The notes beneath the pieces were generated by a model. That model saw only the letters and a list, made by a program, of their open reading frames with translations. It made no database searches and was not told the DNA's origin. A DNA stretch of 64,000 bases from Vibrio mediterranei. Lineage in GTDB: Bacteria > Pseudomonadota > Gammaproteobacteria > Enterobacterales > Vibrionaceae. Shown piece after piece: positions 54,560 through 63,171 of the stretch. The number at the start of each line of letters is the position of its first letter. Within the stretch, counting starts at the first letter, position 1. The DNA lies in contig NZ_FLLQ01000001.1 in the NCBI RefSeq assembly GCF_900088415.1, forward strand, positions 558,001-622,000, in the 5' to 3' direction. The translations under genes and the position numbers were made by a program.

Positions 54560-55678
54560 ATGTCTAGCAACCAAATCGAGCTTTTTCCTTGGAACTCCAA
54601 TTTCGAAACTGGAATAGCCAGTATTGACGAGCAACACAAAAACCTATTTTCGTTAATCAACAAACTCGCTAATGCCTTGGTGTACGATAACCAGCTTCAA
54701 GTTTCTACCATTTTTGATGAACTGGCTAACTATGCTCGCTACCATTTCACGGAAGAAGAGCTCGTTTGGCAACAATACTTTGAGCAAGATTCTTGGAGTG
54801 AACTTCATAAAGGCAACCACGAATCCTTTGTGCCAGAGATTATTAGACTACAACATCGAACGAAGAGCGTAGGCTGGCATGAAGCGACCGAGCAAATTTT
54901 GCATTTTCTTATTCGCTGGCTGCTACTGCACATTCTCAATGAAGACAAAAAAATGGGCTTGGTGATAAACGCTCTTTCAAAAGGTGCTCTTGACTTAAAC
55001 CAAGCAAAAATCGAAGCCGAAACCGCCCTCGTTGGTGAACATGGAACACTGACCGACACCATTTTAAATATGTACTTTGAGCTCTCCTCTCATGCGATTG
55101 AGCTTATTAGAGAGAAGAATCGTCGCATCGTTGCGGAGAAAGAACTAAAAGCGCTCAATGACAAGCTCCAACAACTGGCAGTCACCGACGAGTTATCTGG
55201 TTTATTCAATCGCCGATACTTTATGATGATGGCACAAGAAGCCTTGTTAAGAGCGAAAGTAGAGAATAGTTACTTAAGCTTTATATCTCTCGATCTCGAC
55301 AATTTCAAGCATCTAAACGACACACTCGGGCATGCTCGAGGGGACGAAGCCATCACTCACTTTAGTCACGTATTAGCATCAAATTTCTGCCGTAAAAACG
55401 ACTTTATCTTTAGGATGGGCGGCGATGAATTCCTGGTAGTTGTGTGCTGCGCTGAACATCAACAGGTCATTGAAATAGCGGAACAAGTGAGAAGTACGCT
55501 CGAACAACAATGTCTGATTGATACGTCAAATTCCAGCACTATCACAACATCCATCGGGGTATTCACACACATCCCCGAAGAACACGAAGATTTTATGTAC
55601 TTTATGGAGCGAGCAGACCAACAGCTATACAAAGCCAAAGAGCAAGGTCGAAACTGCGTACTTTCAGTTTTGGAGTGA
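54560..55678 (+). CDS. Bacteriohemerythrin-GGDEF diguanylate cyclase
   Basis: A 372-residue cytoplasmic protein. The N-terminal hemerythrin domain (about 1-130) has the di-iron ligands in IDEQHKNLF, HFTEEE, HKGNHESF and LLHILNEDK, all in the canonical order. A helical linker (about 150-195) leads to GGDEF (about 200-372) with MGGDEFLVVVC intact, so it should make c-di-GMP. Hemerythrin binds O2 reversibly, so the protein probably couples oxygen or redox state to c-di-GMP, as shown for Vibrio Bhr-DGC. The ATG at 54560 follows a TTG at 54557. Single gene. Confidence 0.93.
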   Translation: MSSNQIELFPWNSNFETGIASIDEQHKNLFSLINKLANALVYDNQLQVSTIFDELANYARYHFTEEELVWQQYFEQDSWSELHKGNHESFVPEIIRLQHRTKSVGWHEATEQILHFLIRWLLLHILNEDKKMGLVINALSKGALDLNQAKIEAETALVGEHGTLTDTILNMYFELSSHAIELIREKNRRIVAEKELKALNDKLQQLAVTDELSGLFNRRYFMMMAQEALLRAKVENSYLSFISLDLDNFKHLNDTLGHARGDEAITHFSHVLASNFCRKNDFIFRMGGDEFLVVVCCAEHQQVIEIAEQVRSTLEQQCLIDTSNSSTITTSIGVFTHIPEEHEDFMYFMERADQQLYKAKEQGRNCVLSVLE

Positions 55679-55769
55679 TGACCTTGACATCAAACCTTAT
55701 GACACACCTTCCAATCAGGAAGCTAGTCCACTAGTATGAAGACGTTTCCCCGAAAATAATTTGGTCAAA

Positions 55770-56720
55770 ATGTCTATTACTCATCAGCTTCGGCTCTTCG
55801 TGGATGTCGTCCAGCAAGGTTCATTCGCCAAAGCTGCGGCGCTCAATAATATGGATAACTCCTCGCTCTCAAAGCAGATAAAAAAGCTCGAGGAGACATT
55901 GGGCGTGCAGTTGCTCAACCGATCTACTCGTTCGTTTTTTCTTACCTCGGCTGGGGAGGACATTCTTGCTGAAACTCATGTGCTGTTAGAATCGTTGGAT
56001 AACATAAAGGGAATTGCTGATTCTTACCATTCTGAGCCGAAAGGTATAATACGGATTGTCTCTGCAGTGTTCTTGGGACAGCAATATGTTCAACCCGTTA
56101 TTAGCTGCTTTATGAGAAAGTATCCAAACGTTCAAGTAACGTTGCATTTAGACGACAGAAAAACCGATATCATCGCCGATCACTTTGATCTAGCTATTCG
56201 AATGGGCAAGCTAACGGACTCGAATTTAATTGCTAAAAAGCTGGCTAAGACTAACTTTGCCATCGTTGCCTCTAAAGAGTTCCTTAAGCAACATGGGACA
56301 CCACAAACACCGGAAGAGCTCATTACCCTGCCCGCCGTCATCTATAATAACGGCGATGTATGTCTTGATAGTTTTAAAATGAGTAGAACACCGAGTTGCC
56401 AAGAAATGACTAGCTATAAAATGCAGGGGAACTATAAGGTCAATGACGTTCGAACCATGATGTCTGCAACGCAGAATGGAATTGGTTACTGCGTTATTGA
56501 CCTATTTAATTTGGAAAAACCCATTGATGAATTAGGGTTAGTACCATTACTCACCGACTATACCCTATCTACTCAGGACACAGGTATTTACGCTATTTAT
56601 CCACATCGCAAACAAACCTTACTGGTTTCCGAGTTCATTAATCAGTTGAAGAGCTACATTGGAGAGCCAGCTCGCTGGGAAGCCCATATTCCTGACTATC
56701 AGCATATGTACAAACAATGA
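55770..56720 (+). CDS. LysR-family transcriptional regulator
   Basis: A 316-residue LysR protein: winged HTH (FVDVVQQGSFAKAAALNN to SSLSKQIKKLEETLG, about 7-48) and a LysR substrate domain (about 90-295). The pattern (LLNRSTRSFFLTSAG, AIRMGKLTDSNLIAKKL) places it with regulators of oxidoreductases and efflux, which often act on an adjacent divergent gene, but the neighbour is convergent here. The ATG at 55770 is preferred over TTG at 55761. Target unknown. Confidence 0.89.
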   Translation: MSITHQLRLFVDVVQQGSFAKAAALNNMDNSSLSKQIKKLEETLGVQLLNRSTRSFFLTSAGEDILAETHVLLESLDNIKGIADSYHSEPKGIIRIVSAVFLGQQYVQPVISCFMRKYPNVQVTLHLDDRKTDIIADHFDLAIRMGKLTDSNLIAKKLAKTNFAIVASKEFLKQHGTPQTPEELITLPAVIYNNGDVCLDSFKMSRTPSCQEMTSYKMQGNYKVNDVRTMMSATQNGIGYCVIDLFNLEKPIDELGLVPLLTDYTLSTQDTGIYAIYPHRKQTLLVSEFINQLKSYIGEPARWEAHIPDYQHMYKQ

Positions 56721-56727
56721 CCTTAGA

Positions 56728-57633
56728 TTAATTAACTTGAGAGGCAATCTTAATAATCTGTTGCCTTAACCATTGATGCGCCGCATCCGAGTTGCGACTC
56801 GGATGCCAAACCATGCTTAGTCCATAATCTGATGCGCCAAATGGCATCATCAATGCCTTAACATCTAGACCAACAGCAAACTTGTTGAATGTTGAGTGGG
56901 TAATAATACCTATTGCGTCAGTTTGGCTAATCGCTGGCAACATATCTACCTCACCCGCCGCTCGGTACATAATTTTACGTTTACCGAATTCGGGGAAGTC
57001 CTTTTCATTAAAGAAGCTTTTACGTGTCTGCCATTGAGACATCACCACATGCTGCTCTGCTAAATATTGCTCGGTAGTAATCGTGTCTCCGGTTATACGT
57101 GGGTGATTATTGGCGACTACCACGTACAGCTTTTCCCGGAAAATCTCTCTAACTTTCAACGTTGGAGTTTCACTTCGAGTTCTATCAATGACCAAATCGT
57201 ATCGCTGCAGGCGCAAATCAGACTCATGGTCCTCAGTAAACAAAGGATGAACTTCTAGAGATACTTTGGGTGCAATTTTGGAGATACGAACCAACAGCTC
57301 TGGCAATATCGCATAATTGGCAGCGGACACAGAGGCTATCGAGAATGTCTTGGTCGATGTCTTTGGGTTAAAGTCTCTAGAAGCTTCTAGCGTCGAAGTA
57401 AAGTTCTTTAAAGAGGTGGCTAACGCCGGATAGATATCATTGGCAAACGTAGTTGGCTCTACGCCGCTAGCGTTGCGATGAAATAGCGAGTCATCATAGA
57501 TTTCTCTTAGTCGCTTTAACGCCTTGCTGACGGCAGGCTGACTAATTCCCAACCTTGAAGCGGCACTAGAAAGGCTTTGCTCTTCGTAGATTGCAACGAA
57601 TACAGGAATTAGGTTTAGCTCAGTATTTTTCAT
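56728..57633 (-). CDS. LysR-family transcriptional regulator, LeuO/NodD-like
   Basis: A 301-residue LysR protein: HTH at about 5-45 (FVAIYEEQSLSSAASRLGI then SQPAVSKALKRLREIY, DSLFHRNASGVEPT), typical of the LeuO/NodD/YbeF branch, and a C-terminal effector domain. It begins 26 bases after the batD stop, so it may be the last gene of the Bat operon, possibly a regulator of it. It converges with the other LysR gene at eight bases distance. Confidence 0.87.
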   Translation of the reverse strand: MKNTELNLIPVFVAIYEEQSLSSAASRLGISQPAVSKALKRLREIYDDSLFHRNASGVEPTTFANDIYPALATSLKNFTSTLEASRDFNPKTSTKTFSIASVSAANYAILPELLVRISKIAPKVSLEVHPLFTEDHESDLRLQRYDLVIDRTRSETPTLKVREIFREKLYVVVANNHPRITGDTITTEQYLAEQHVVMSQWQTRKSFFNEKDFPEFGKRKIMYRAAGEVDMLPAISQTDAIGIITHSTFNKFAVGLDVKALMMPFGASDYGLSMVWHPSRNSDAAHQWLRQQIIKIASQVN

Positions 57634-57659
57634 TATTACCTTAACTTAACGCACGGTGC

Positions 57660-58919
57660 TCAGCGCCATTTATCAAGGCCTTTTAAGTCACTTACGCGCT
57701 GTTGTTGTTTGCTACTTTTCAAATGACGCCAAAGCCAATAGCTGTTTTCTTTGGTTGGCGTCTGCCTCTGAACATGCTCACTTGCCTCTCGCCACTTATT
57801 ATCATCATGCATTCGCTTTAGCTCTAGATTGCCAGTACGCTTTCGACCTTTTAGATAAAGTAACGTTCTTACCTTAGCCCAGTCTTGTCGTCTTACAGCT
57901 TGTTGGAACAGCCACCAAGGCGGTTTAGGGTGAAACTTATAATAGCGATTTACAAAGATCATCAATCCTATCAATACAATAGAGGCACTTATCAGTATAG
58001 CTATCTGCGACCAATAGGTATTCAATAAAGATCGCCAAGTGTGAGCAACGGTTATTTTTTTAGCCGCTAGTGTGACTTCTTTGACAGACTGTGACTCGCT
58101 ATCCCACCAACGAATCGTCTGCTTAGGAAACGTGACCTCACCGCCTGTTGTCAGTATATAAACGGTCTCATCGGTTCGGGTCGATTGATAGTTTCCACGA
58201 GTCTGACTATCAGTCAGCACACTTGGTTTAGGGTAAGACTTAGTGCCCACGATGGATTGTTCACTATCTAGTGGAGGCAATAGTATTGATAACGTGTCAT
58301 CAGCCGTAATGGTTACTTTTCTTGTCAGGCTATCTCCTGCTTCCAATTTCTCAGATGACTGCTGCCAATATTCCGAAACCTTGACGTTACTGGCAACAAA
58401 CCAAGGCTTATTTGGAGTAAAGGACGCATCTGGAAGTTGAGTAAAAAGCGACATCGGCTTGGTATAGAGTGTACCTTGCACGTTAGTTCCATCAGGTGCT
58501 GACACTTGAACTCTAACGGGAACTTTAGGTAAACGATATTCACCACTTTGCTGGGGGTAAAGCGTAATCTCCCAACGCTGACGTGACCATGTTTGGCCGT
58601 TTTTTCTCTCAGTATAATTGGTCGCGAGCTGATTTCGCTGTTTGACAATAAGATCGGGCATACCAAAAGCCGAAATGCGAGTACCACCTGTAAACCAACG
58701 AGGTGTCGATACCTCAATGTACAATATCACCTGTTCTCTAATGGCAGCCGGTTCAGACGCGGTAGCTCCTTTACTGAGCCAAGATTTGATTTCTACGCCT
58801 CCTACACGTTCAAGTTCGTTGATGGTCATAGCTGCATTCGATTGTACAGAGAACGTCAGCAAGAAAATGCTAACAAGCAATAAGCTCAATCGTTTTACAT
58901 AGCAAAGTCGAAAAATCAT
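57660..58919 (-). CDS. batD: BatD-like protein
   Basis: A 419-residue envelope protein of the BatD family. A signal peptide (about 1-29, SVQSNAA) precedes Ig-like beta domains (EQVILYIEVSTPRWFTG, SGEYRLPKVPVRV, EAGDSLTRKVTI) and one membrane helix near residues 305-325, then a cytoplasmic basic tail (LLYLKGRKRTGNLEL). In Bacteroides and others BatD acts with BatA/B in the cell envelope; its role here is inferred from the operon. It overlaps batB by four bases. Confidence 0.85.
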   Translation of the reverse strand: MIFRLCYVKRLSLLLVSIFLLTFSVQSNAAMTINELERVGGVEIKSWLSKGATASEPAAIREQVILYIEVSTPRWFTGGTRISAFGMPDLIVKQRNQLATNYTERKNGQTWSRQRWEITLYPQQSGEYRLPKVPVRVQVSAPDGTNVQGTLYTKPMSLFTQLPDASFTPNKPWFVASNVKVSEYWQQSSEKLEAGDSLTRKVTITADDTLSILLPPLDSEQSIVGTKSYPKPSVLTDSQTRGNYQSTRTDETVYILTTGGEVTFPKQTIRWWDSESQSVKEVTLAAKKITVAHTWRSLLNTYWSQIAILISASIVLIGLMIFVNRYYKFHPKPPWWLFQQAVRRQDWAKVRTLLYLKGRKRTGNLELKRMHDDNKWREASEHVQRQTPTKENSYWLWRHLKSSKQQQRVSDLKGLDKWR

Positions 58920-60604
58920 TGAGTTTGACCTCTCTGAGTGTCACGCAGTTGAATCTGGAATTTATTGCGTAAGAAGTTGTTAGGGTCGGCTTCCACTCGG
59001 CTTAGCCATTTATCAGCCAGTTCTTCACTTCCTAGGATTTCCCGTGCATTGAGCGTCTCTTTTAGCATCATTTCCGATGTCGTCGTTTCATCAGCGCCAT
59101 CTGCCGTTTGAGGATTATCACCCAGCTCTGTAGATTCTTCAGGCCCATCTGTGGTCCCTTGCTGGCTTTCACTGAAACGGTTTATTTCGTCAACAAGCGA
59201 TTGCATCACCTGATAGTTATGCGTCGCCTTTTCTGCAGTATCAGCAGATTGTGCGTCTTTGGCGAGTGCACGATAGAGATTTCTTGCTGCCAAATATTCT
59301 CGTTGTCGTGCTAATGCATTGCCCAAGTAAAGGGTACCGAGATCGTTATTTTGAACTTGCAAAAACTGCGCTTGTGCTGACTTAAAATCGCGGCCGTAGT
59401 AATAAGCGATACCTTTGTTCAAAGGCTCTTGATAGTGCTCTGCCGCTTTTAGAAACTCTCCACGCTCAAAATACCACTGACCTTGTTGCTCTGGTGTCAG
59501 CCAAAGATTCATCCACGCTTGTTTCGTTGTTACCCAGAGTTGACCCAGTTGTGAGACTGGTTGTGCGGTCGTCTCGGTTTTCGCTACCGACGACACCGTT
59601 TCCGCTTGTGCTTCTGAAACCAAAATATTTGGACTTAATAAGGTTGCGATGAACATCCATTGCACCAACCAACCCTTTCTGAACCAAAGCAAGGCCAGCA
59701 GCATAATCGGAAAGACCAGATAGTAGCCCATATCACGCCAAGGCATAGCTGACTCTCCCGAGATTTGCATGTGCCTTTCAACATCAGTAGCAATTTGTTC
59801 AACATCAGTGTTGTCGATACTCAACGCGTAGTACCTTCCACCAGTGTCATTGGCAAGCTGCTTCAGGCTTTCCCAGTCTGTTGCTGCGCTTGATTGGTTG
59901 CGTTCACTGCCTACCGCCATCACCATGACGAGCACGTTTGAGTCTTCAAACGCCGTCTTATACTGGTCAATCGCCTCTGATGCTACGCCATCTGAGATAA
60001 TGAGCACTGAACCCGATGAACTGCCTTTAAGCTGCGACTGTATTTGAGGGATAGCGGCTTGGGCACTCTTACCCTGAACAGGAATCACTTCTGGTGAAAT
60101 AGCGTTTAAGAACGGCAAGAACACCTGATTATCTTCTGTCATTGGCATCGCGGTGTGAGCGCTGCCAGCAAAGACAATAAGCGATGTTTTTCCACCTTGA
60201 CGAGCTTGCAGTAAGTCACGAATTTTGTACTTGGCACGCTCGAGTCGAGAAGGCGGTAAATCACTTTGCATCATCGATTGGCTGGTATCGAGTACTATCA
60301 CTAACTCGCCTTGATCCTCACCAAATGGTGAGGCCTCACGCTGCCAAGTCGGCCCTGCACAAACAATAATAGCTAAGCCAAGAATCGCACTAAGGAGTTT
60401 AAGTGGCAGCTGGCTTTTCCACCCTTGCTCGCCAATAACCAATGCCTTTTGCAGATGCTCAGGAATGATGGTTTTCCAAGCAGTCGATGATTCTCTGCGC
60501 CAACGAAGTAGCAACAGCAAGGCTAATGGCACAAAAGCAAGCAACCAATAAGGACGCATAAAATGGAACTGAGAAATAATTTGCTCGACGACTAGGGAGT
60601 TCAT
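58916..60604 (-). CDS. batB: BatB-like VWA and TPR protein
   Basis: A 562-residue membrane protein. Two N-terminal helices (about 18-36 and 66-85) frame a von Willebrand A domain (about 95-285) with the MIDAS motif VIVLDTSQSM and a downstream acidic loop. A membrane helix near residue 300 is followed by TPR-like repeats (YYFERGEFLKAAEHY, LYLGNALARQREYLAARNLYRAL), so it resembles a fusion of BatB with BatC. Metal-dependent protein binding at the envelope is expected. One-base overlap with batA (TAATG). Confidence 0.87.
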   Translation of the reverse strand: MNSLVVEQIISQFHFMRPYWLLAFVPLALLLLLRWRRESSTAWKTIIPEHLQKALVIGEQGWKSQLPLKLLSAILGLAIIVCAGPTWQREASPFGEDQGELVIVLDTSQSMMQSDLPPSRLERAKYKIRDLLQARQGGKTSLIVFAGSAHTAMPMTEDNQVFLPFLNAISPEVIPVQGKSAQAAIPQIQSQLKGSSSGSVLIISDGVASEAIDQYKTAFEDSNVLVMVMAVGSERNQSSAATDWESLKQLANDTGGRYYALSIDNTDVEQIATDVERHMQISGESAMPWRDMGYYLVFPIMLLALLWFRKGWLVQWMFIATLLSPNILVSEAQAETVSSVAKTETTAQPVSQLGQLWVTTKQAWMNLWLTPEQQGQWYFERGEFLKAAEHYQEPLNKGIAYYYGRDFKSAQAQFLQVQNNDLGTLYLGNALARQREYLAARNLYRALAKDAQSADTAEKATHNYQVMQSLVDEINRFSESQQGTTDGPEESTELGDNPQTADGADETTTSEMMLKETLNAREILGSEELADKWLSRVEADPNNFLRNKFQIQLRDTQRGQTQ

Positions 60605-61644
60605 TAGATGTTTCTCCCTGTTTGATTGGTCTCGTTAAGTTCGCGAGGTTGACCATACCGACGGCGTAGCGTTGCGGTTGAAAAGGCAATCAAATACAAG
60701 ATGACTACTACCATCAATAAATACTGGTGCACGGTTTGTTTAGGTCGATATTGAGTACTTTCGTACAACTTCGGCTCTAACTCACCAATCGTTTGGTACG
60801 CTTGTTGAAGTGCTTCTTGGTCTAGTGCCTGAAATGCCTGACCACCTGATTGGCTAGCAATATTATCGATCGTTGCCATATCCAGAGCCTGTTCACCGAT
60901 GGTGGCGGGATCGCCCATCGCAATCACGTGAATACGCACACCTTTTGCCGCCGCGACAATAGCTGCATCTTTAGGTTCTACAAAACTGCCAGTGTCATTA
61001 CCATCGGTCAGTACCACGACTACTTTCTCTTTGTCTTTTGACGATTCAGATTGTTCAAATACCTTAATCGCCAGACCTATCGCATCCCCTAGATGCGTGC
61101 TCTGCCCTGCCATCGCCACTTCAGTCTGATCAAGTAACGCAAGCCAGACATCGTGATCCGCGGTGAAAGGCGTTTGAAGATAAGCCGCATCACCAAACAG
61201 TATCAGACCAAGTCGATCACCTTCTCGCGTTGCAACGAACTCATGCAGGACACTTTTGACAGCATCAAGCCTTGAGACCGCCCGACCATCTGAAGAAGAG
61301 AAGTCCATCTCAGACATAGAGCCCGATAAATCAACCGCGACCATCACATCTCGACCAAGCTTCTCTCTCGTTTGTGGCTCGCCCAATACCGTAGGTTTAG
61401 TCATTGCAATAACCAATAAGCACCATGAAACGATCAGTATTCCACGTTGCCACCAAGACGGTTGCAATTGGCTGGCACCAAGTTCTGGCTGCTCACCCAA
61501 AATATCCAGCAACTTATTAAAGAAGGGGACTTTGATGGCACTTTGTTTGGTCTTGTATGCAGGTACAAATCGATAGACAACCACTGGCAGCGGCAGAAGC
61601 AAAAGCCACAGCGGATACGTCAATGTTAAGGTAGACCAACTCAT
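60604..61644 (-). CDS. batA: BatA-like VWA protein
   Basis: A 346-residue membrane protein. Helices at about 8-25 and 68-84 precede a VWA domain (about 95-290) with the MIDAS DxSxS site VAVDLSGSMSEMD and VVVLTDGNDTG, then a C-terminal helix (about 312-330). This is the BatA plan. It works with the MoxR ATPase, which is thought to act as chaperone for VWA proteins. It overlaps the DUF4381 gene by four bases. Confidence 0.88.
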   Translation of the reverse strand: MSWSTLTLTYPLWLLLLPLPVVVYRFVPAYKTKQSAIKVPFFNKLLDILGEQPELGASQLQPSWWQRGILIVSWCLLVIAMTKPTVLGEPQTREKLGRDVMVAVDLSGSMSEMDFSSSDGRAVSRLDAVKSVLHEFVATREGDRLGLILFGDAAYLQTPFTADHDVWLALLDQTEVAMAGQSTHLGDAIGLAIKVFEQSESSKDKEKVVVVLTDGNDTGSFVEPKDAAIVAAAKGVRIHVIAMGDPATIGEQALDMATIDNIASQSGGQAFQALDQEALQQAYQTIGELEPKLYESTQYRPKQTVHQYLLMVVVILYLIAFSTATLRRRYGQPRELNETNQTGRNI

Positions 61645-62198
61645 CGCTGACCTCCTTGAATACCAATTCTACTGAGACTGCGAGCAATCACTTGTTTTGC
61701 CTGCCAATACTGTTTAAGCCAACTAGGTACGGGGTGATGTTCAATCCACCTATGTACTTGTTGATAAATATGTTCTGATTCCGAAGCGTCTAGTGTCACT
61801 TTTGAACTCAGTAAAGTGCGTAACCATTTTCCACCCAACTCAACATTAAATTGAGCATCAGGACTGACATAGCGGTTCAACTGCTCTATCCATGCTGTTC
61901 CATATTGCTGAGATTGAGAGATTTTAAGGTACTGCGTGACACTTTTTAGTACGTCGTAACACATCTGGTCGCGCTGTTTTGATGTTTTGTTGCTTTGCAG
62001 TATGTCGAGTGCTTCTCTTCGGTAACGAAGCATAGAATGGCGACAATAGCCGCGAAAAAGTTTAACGCCAATGAATAGAACAATGAGTAATCCGATAAGT
62101 TGCCATCCAATGGTTTGTGGCAACCAACTAACAGGATCAGGATTAGGCACTTCGAGCATATTACGCAAAATGTAAGAGCTAGGTGCGGGTTGAGTCAT
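61641..62198 (-). CDS. DUF4381 family membrane protein
   Basis: A 185-residue protein with one N-terminal membrane helix (WQLIGLLIVLFIGVKLF, about 28-44) and a soluble helical domain with conserved WIEQLNRYVS and WLRTLL. DUF4381 members are standard in Bat operons between the DUF58 and BatA genes; they have no assigned activity. Four-base overlaps with both neighbours indicate tight coupling. Confidence 0.84.
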   Translation of the reverse strand: MTQPAPSSYILRNMLEVPNPDPVSWLPQTIGWQLIGLLIVLFIGVKLFRGYCRHSMLRYRREALDILQSNKTSKQRDQMCYDVLKSVTQYLKISQSQQYGTAWIEQLNRYVSPDAQFNVELGGKWLRTLLSSKVTLDASESEHIYQQVHRWIEHHPVPSWLKQYWQAKQVIARSLSRIGIQGGQR

Positions 62199-63154
62199 GA
62201 GCTAAACCCTCCTACAGCTCGTTTAAACCTGGCAATGTGGTCACCATCAGTCGTCAGTTCAATCACAGGTAATTTTTTTATCGACATAAGCTGGCGTAAG
62301 CTTTCCAGTTTGCTTTGAGATTGCGCTGCCAAACCAGCATTGGCGGCATTGAGTTTATGTTTCTCTGTCACACTTAGCTGATACTTACCATCGCCAAATA
62401 CTAACGTTGACGCATCAAGAATCTCGTCAGGTAGTCGACGTTCTAGTGGGTCCGAGATGATTACGCTGAGGATGTCATTGTGCTGTTGCAGGTATTTCAG
62501 TCGGTCAATATCATGCTCTGTAGCATCTGACCAATCCGATATGAAAACTACGGTAGCGCTTTTTAACCCAAGATTACCAAGCATAGATATGGTCGCTGCA
62601 AAGCCCACGTTGTCACTGTCTTCACTGTATAAGCCAAGGGATTGATTTGCGTGACACAAGCGCTTAAGTCCGTGTAGCAGATGATTTTGCGAGCGCTGTG
62701 GTTTTATGTACTCGATGTGGTCACTATGATTAATGATAAAACCTACACGGTCGTTGTCTTTTATGATTCGCCAAGCAGCCAGTGCGCCAACTTCAGCTGC
62801 AACGACTGATTTCATCGTATCGACTGACGAAAAATACATCCCGCTTCGCTGGTCAATACACAGAATAAAGTTACGATCTTTCTCTTCGGTATAGGTTCTG
62901 ACATGCGGTTTACCAGTACGCATCGTGACCTTCCAATCGAGATTACGAATGTCATCACCAAGCTGGTAATGGCGCAATTCTTCGAAGTTAAGACCACGAC
63001 CGCGAAACGGAGAACTGTGTCTGCCAGACATTGCCGACTGCGCCATCAAGTGTGGCAATAGTGAGAACGCTTGAACTTGCGATTGCAGCTTCACCAATCG
63101 AGAGTATGGAGTATAAATGCGAGTATCGAGCGACGCATCGGTATTGTGAGCCAT
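62195..63154 (-). CDS. DUF58 family protein
   Basis: A 319-residue soluble protein. The family core GLNFEELRHYQLGDDIRNLDW with TMRTGKPHVRTYTEE is at about 54-92, followed by a degenerate VWA-like fold. DUF58 proteins occur next to MoxR ATPases and may be their clients. It starts 18 bases after the moxR stop. Confidence 0.88.
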   Translation of the reverse strand: MAHNTDASLDTRIYTPYSRLVKLQSQVQAFSLLPHLMAQSAMSGRHSSPFRGRGLNFEELRHYQLGDDIRNLDWKVTMRTGKPHVRTYTEEKDRNFILCIDQRSGMYFSSVDTMKSVVAAEVGALAAWRIIKDNDRVGFIINHSDHIEYIKPQRSQNHLLHGLKRLCHANQSLGLYSEDSDNVGFAATISMLGNLGLKSATVVFISDWSDATEHDIDRLKYLQQHNDILSVIISDPLERRLPDEILDASTLVFGDGKYQLSVTEKHKLNAANAGLAAQSQSKLESLRQLMSIKKLPVIELTTDGDHIARFKRAVGGFSS

Positions 63155-63171
63155 ATTATCTACCTCTGCGG

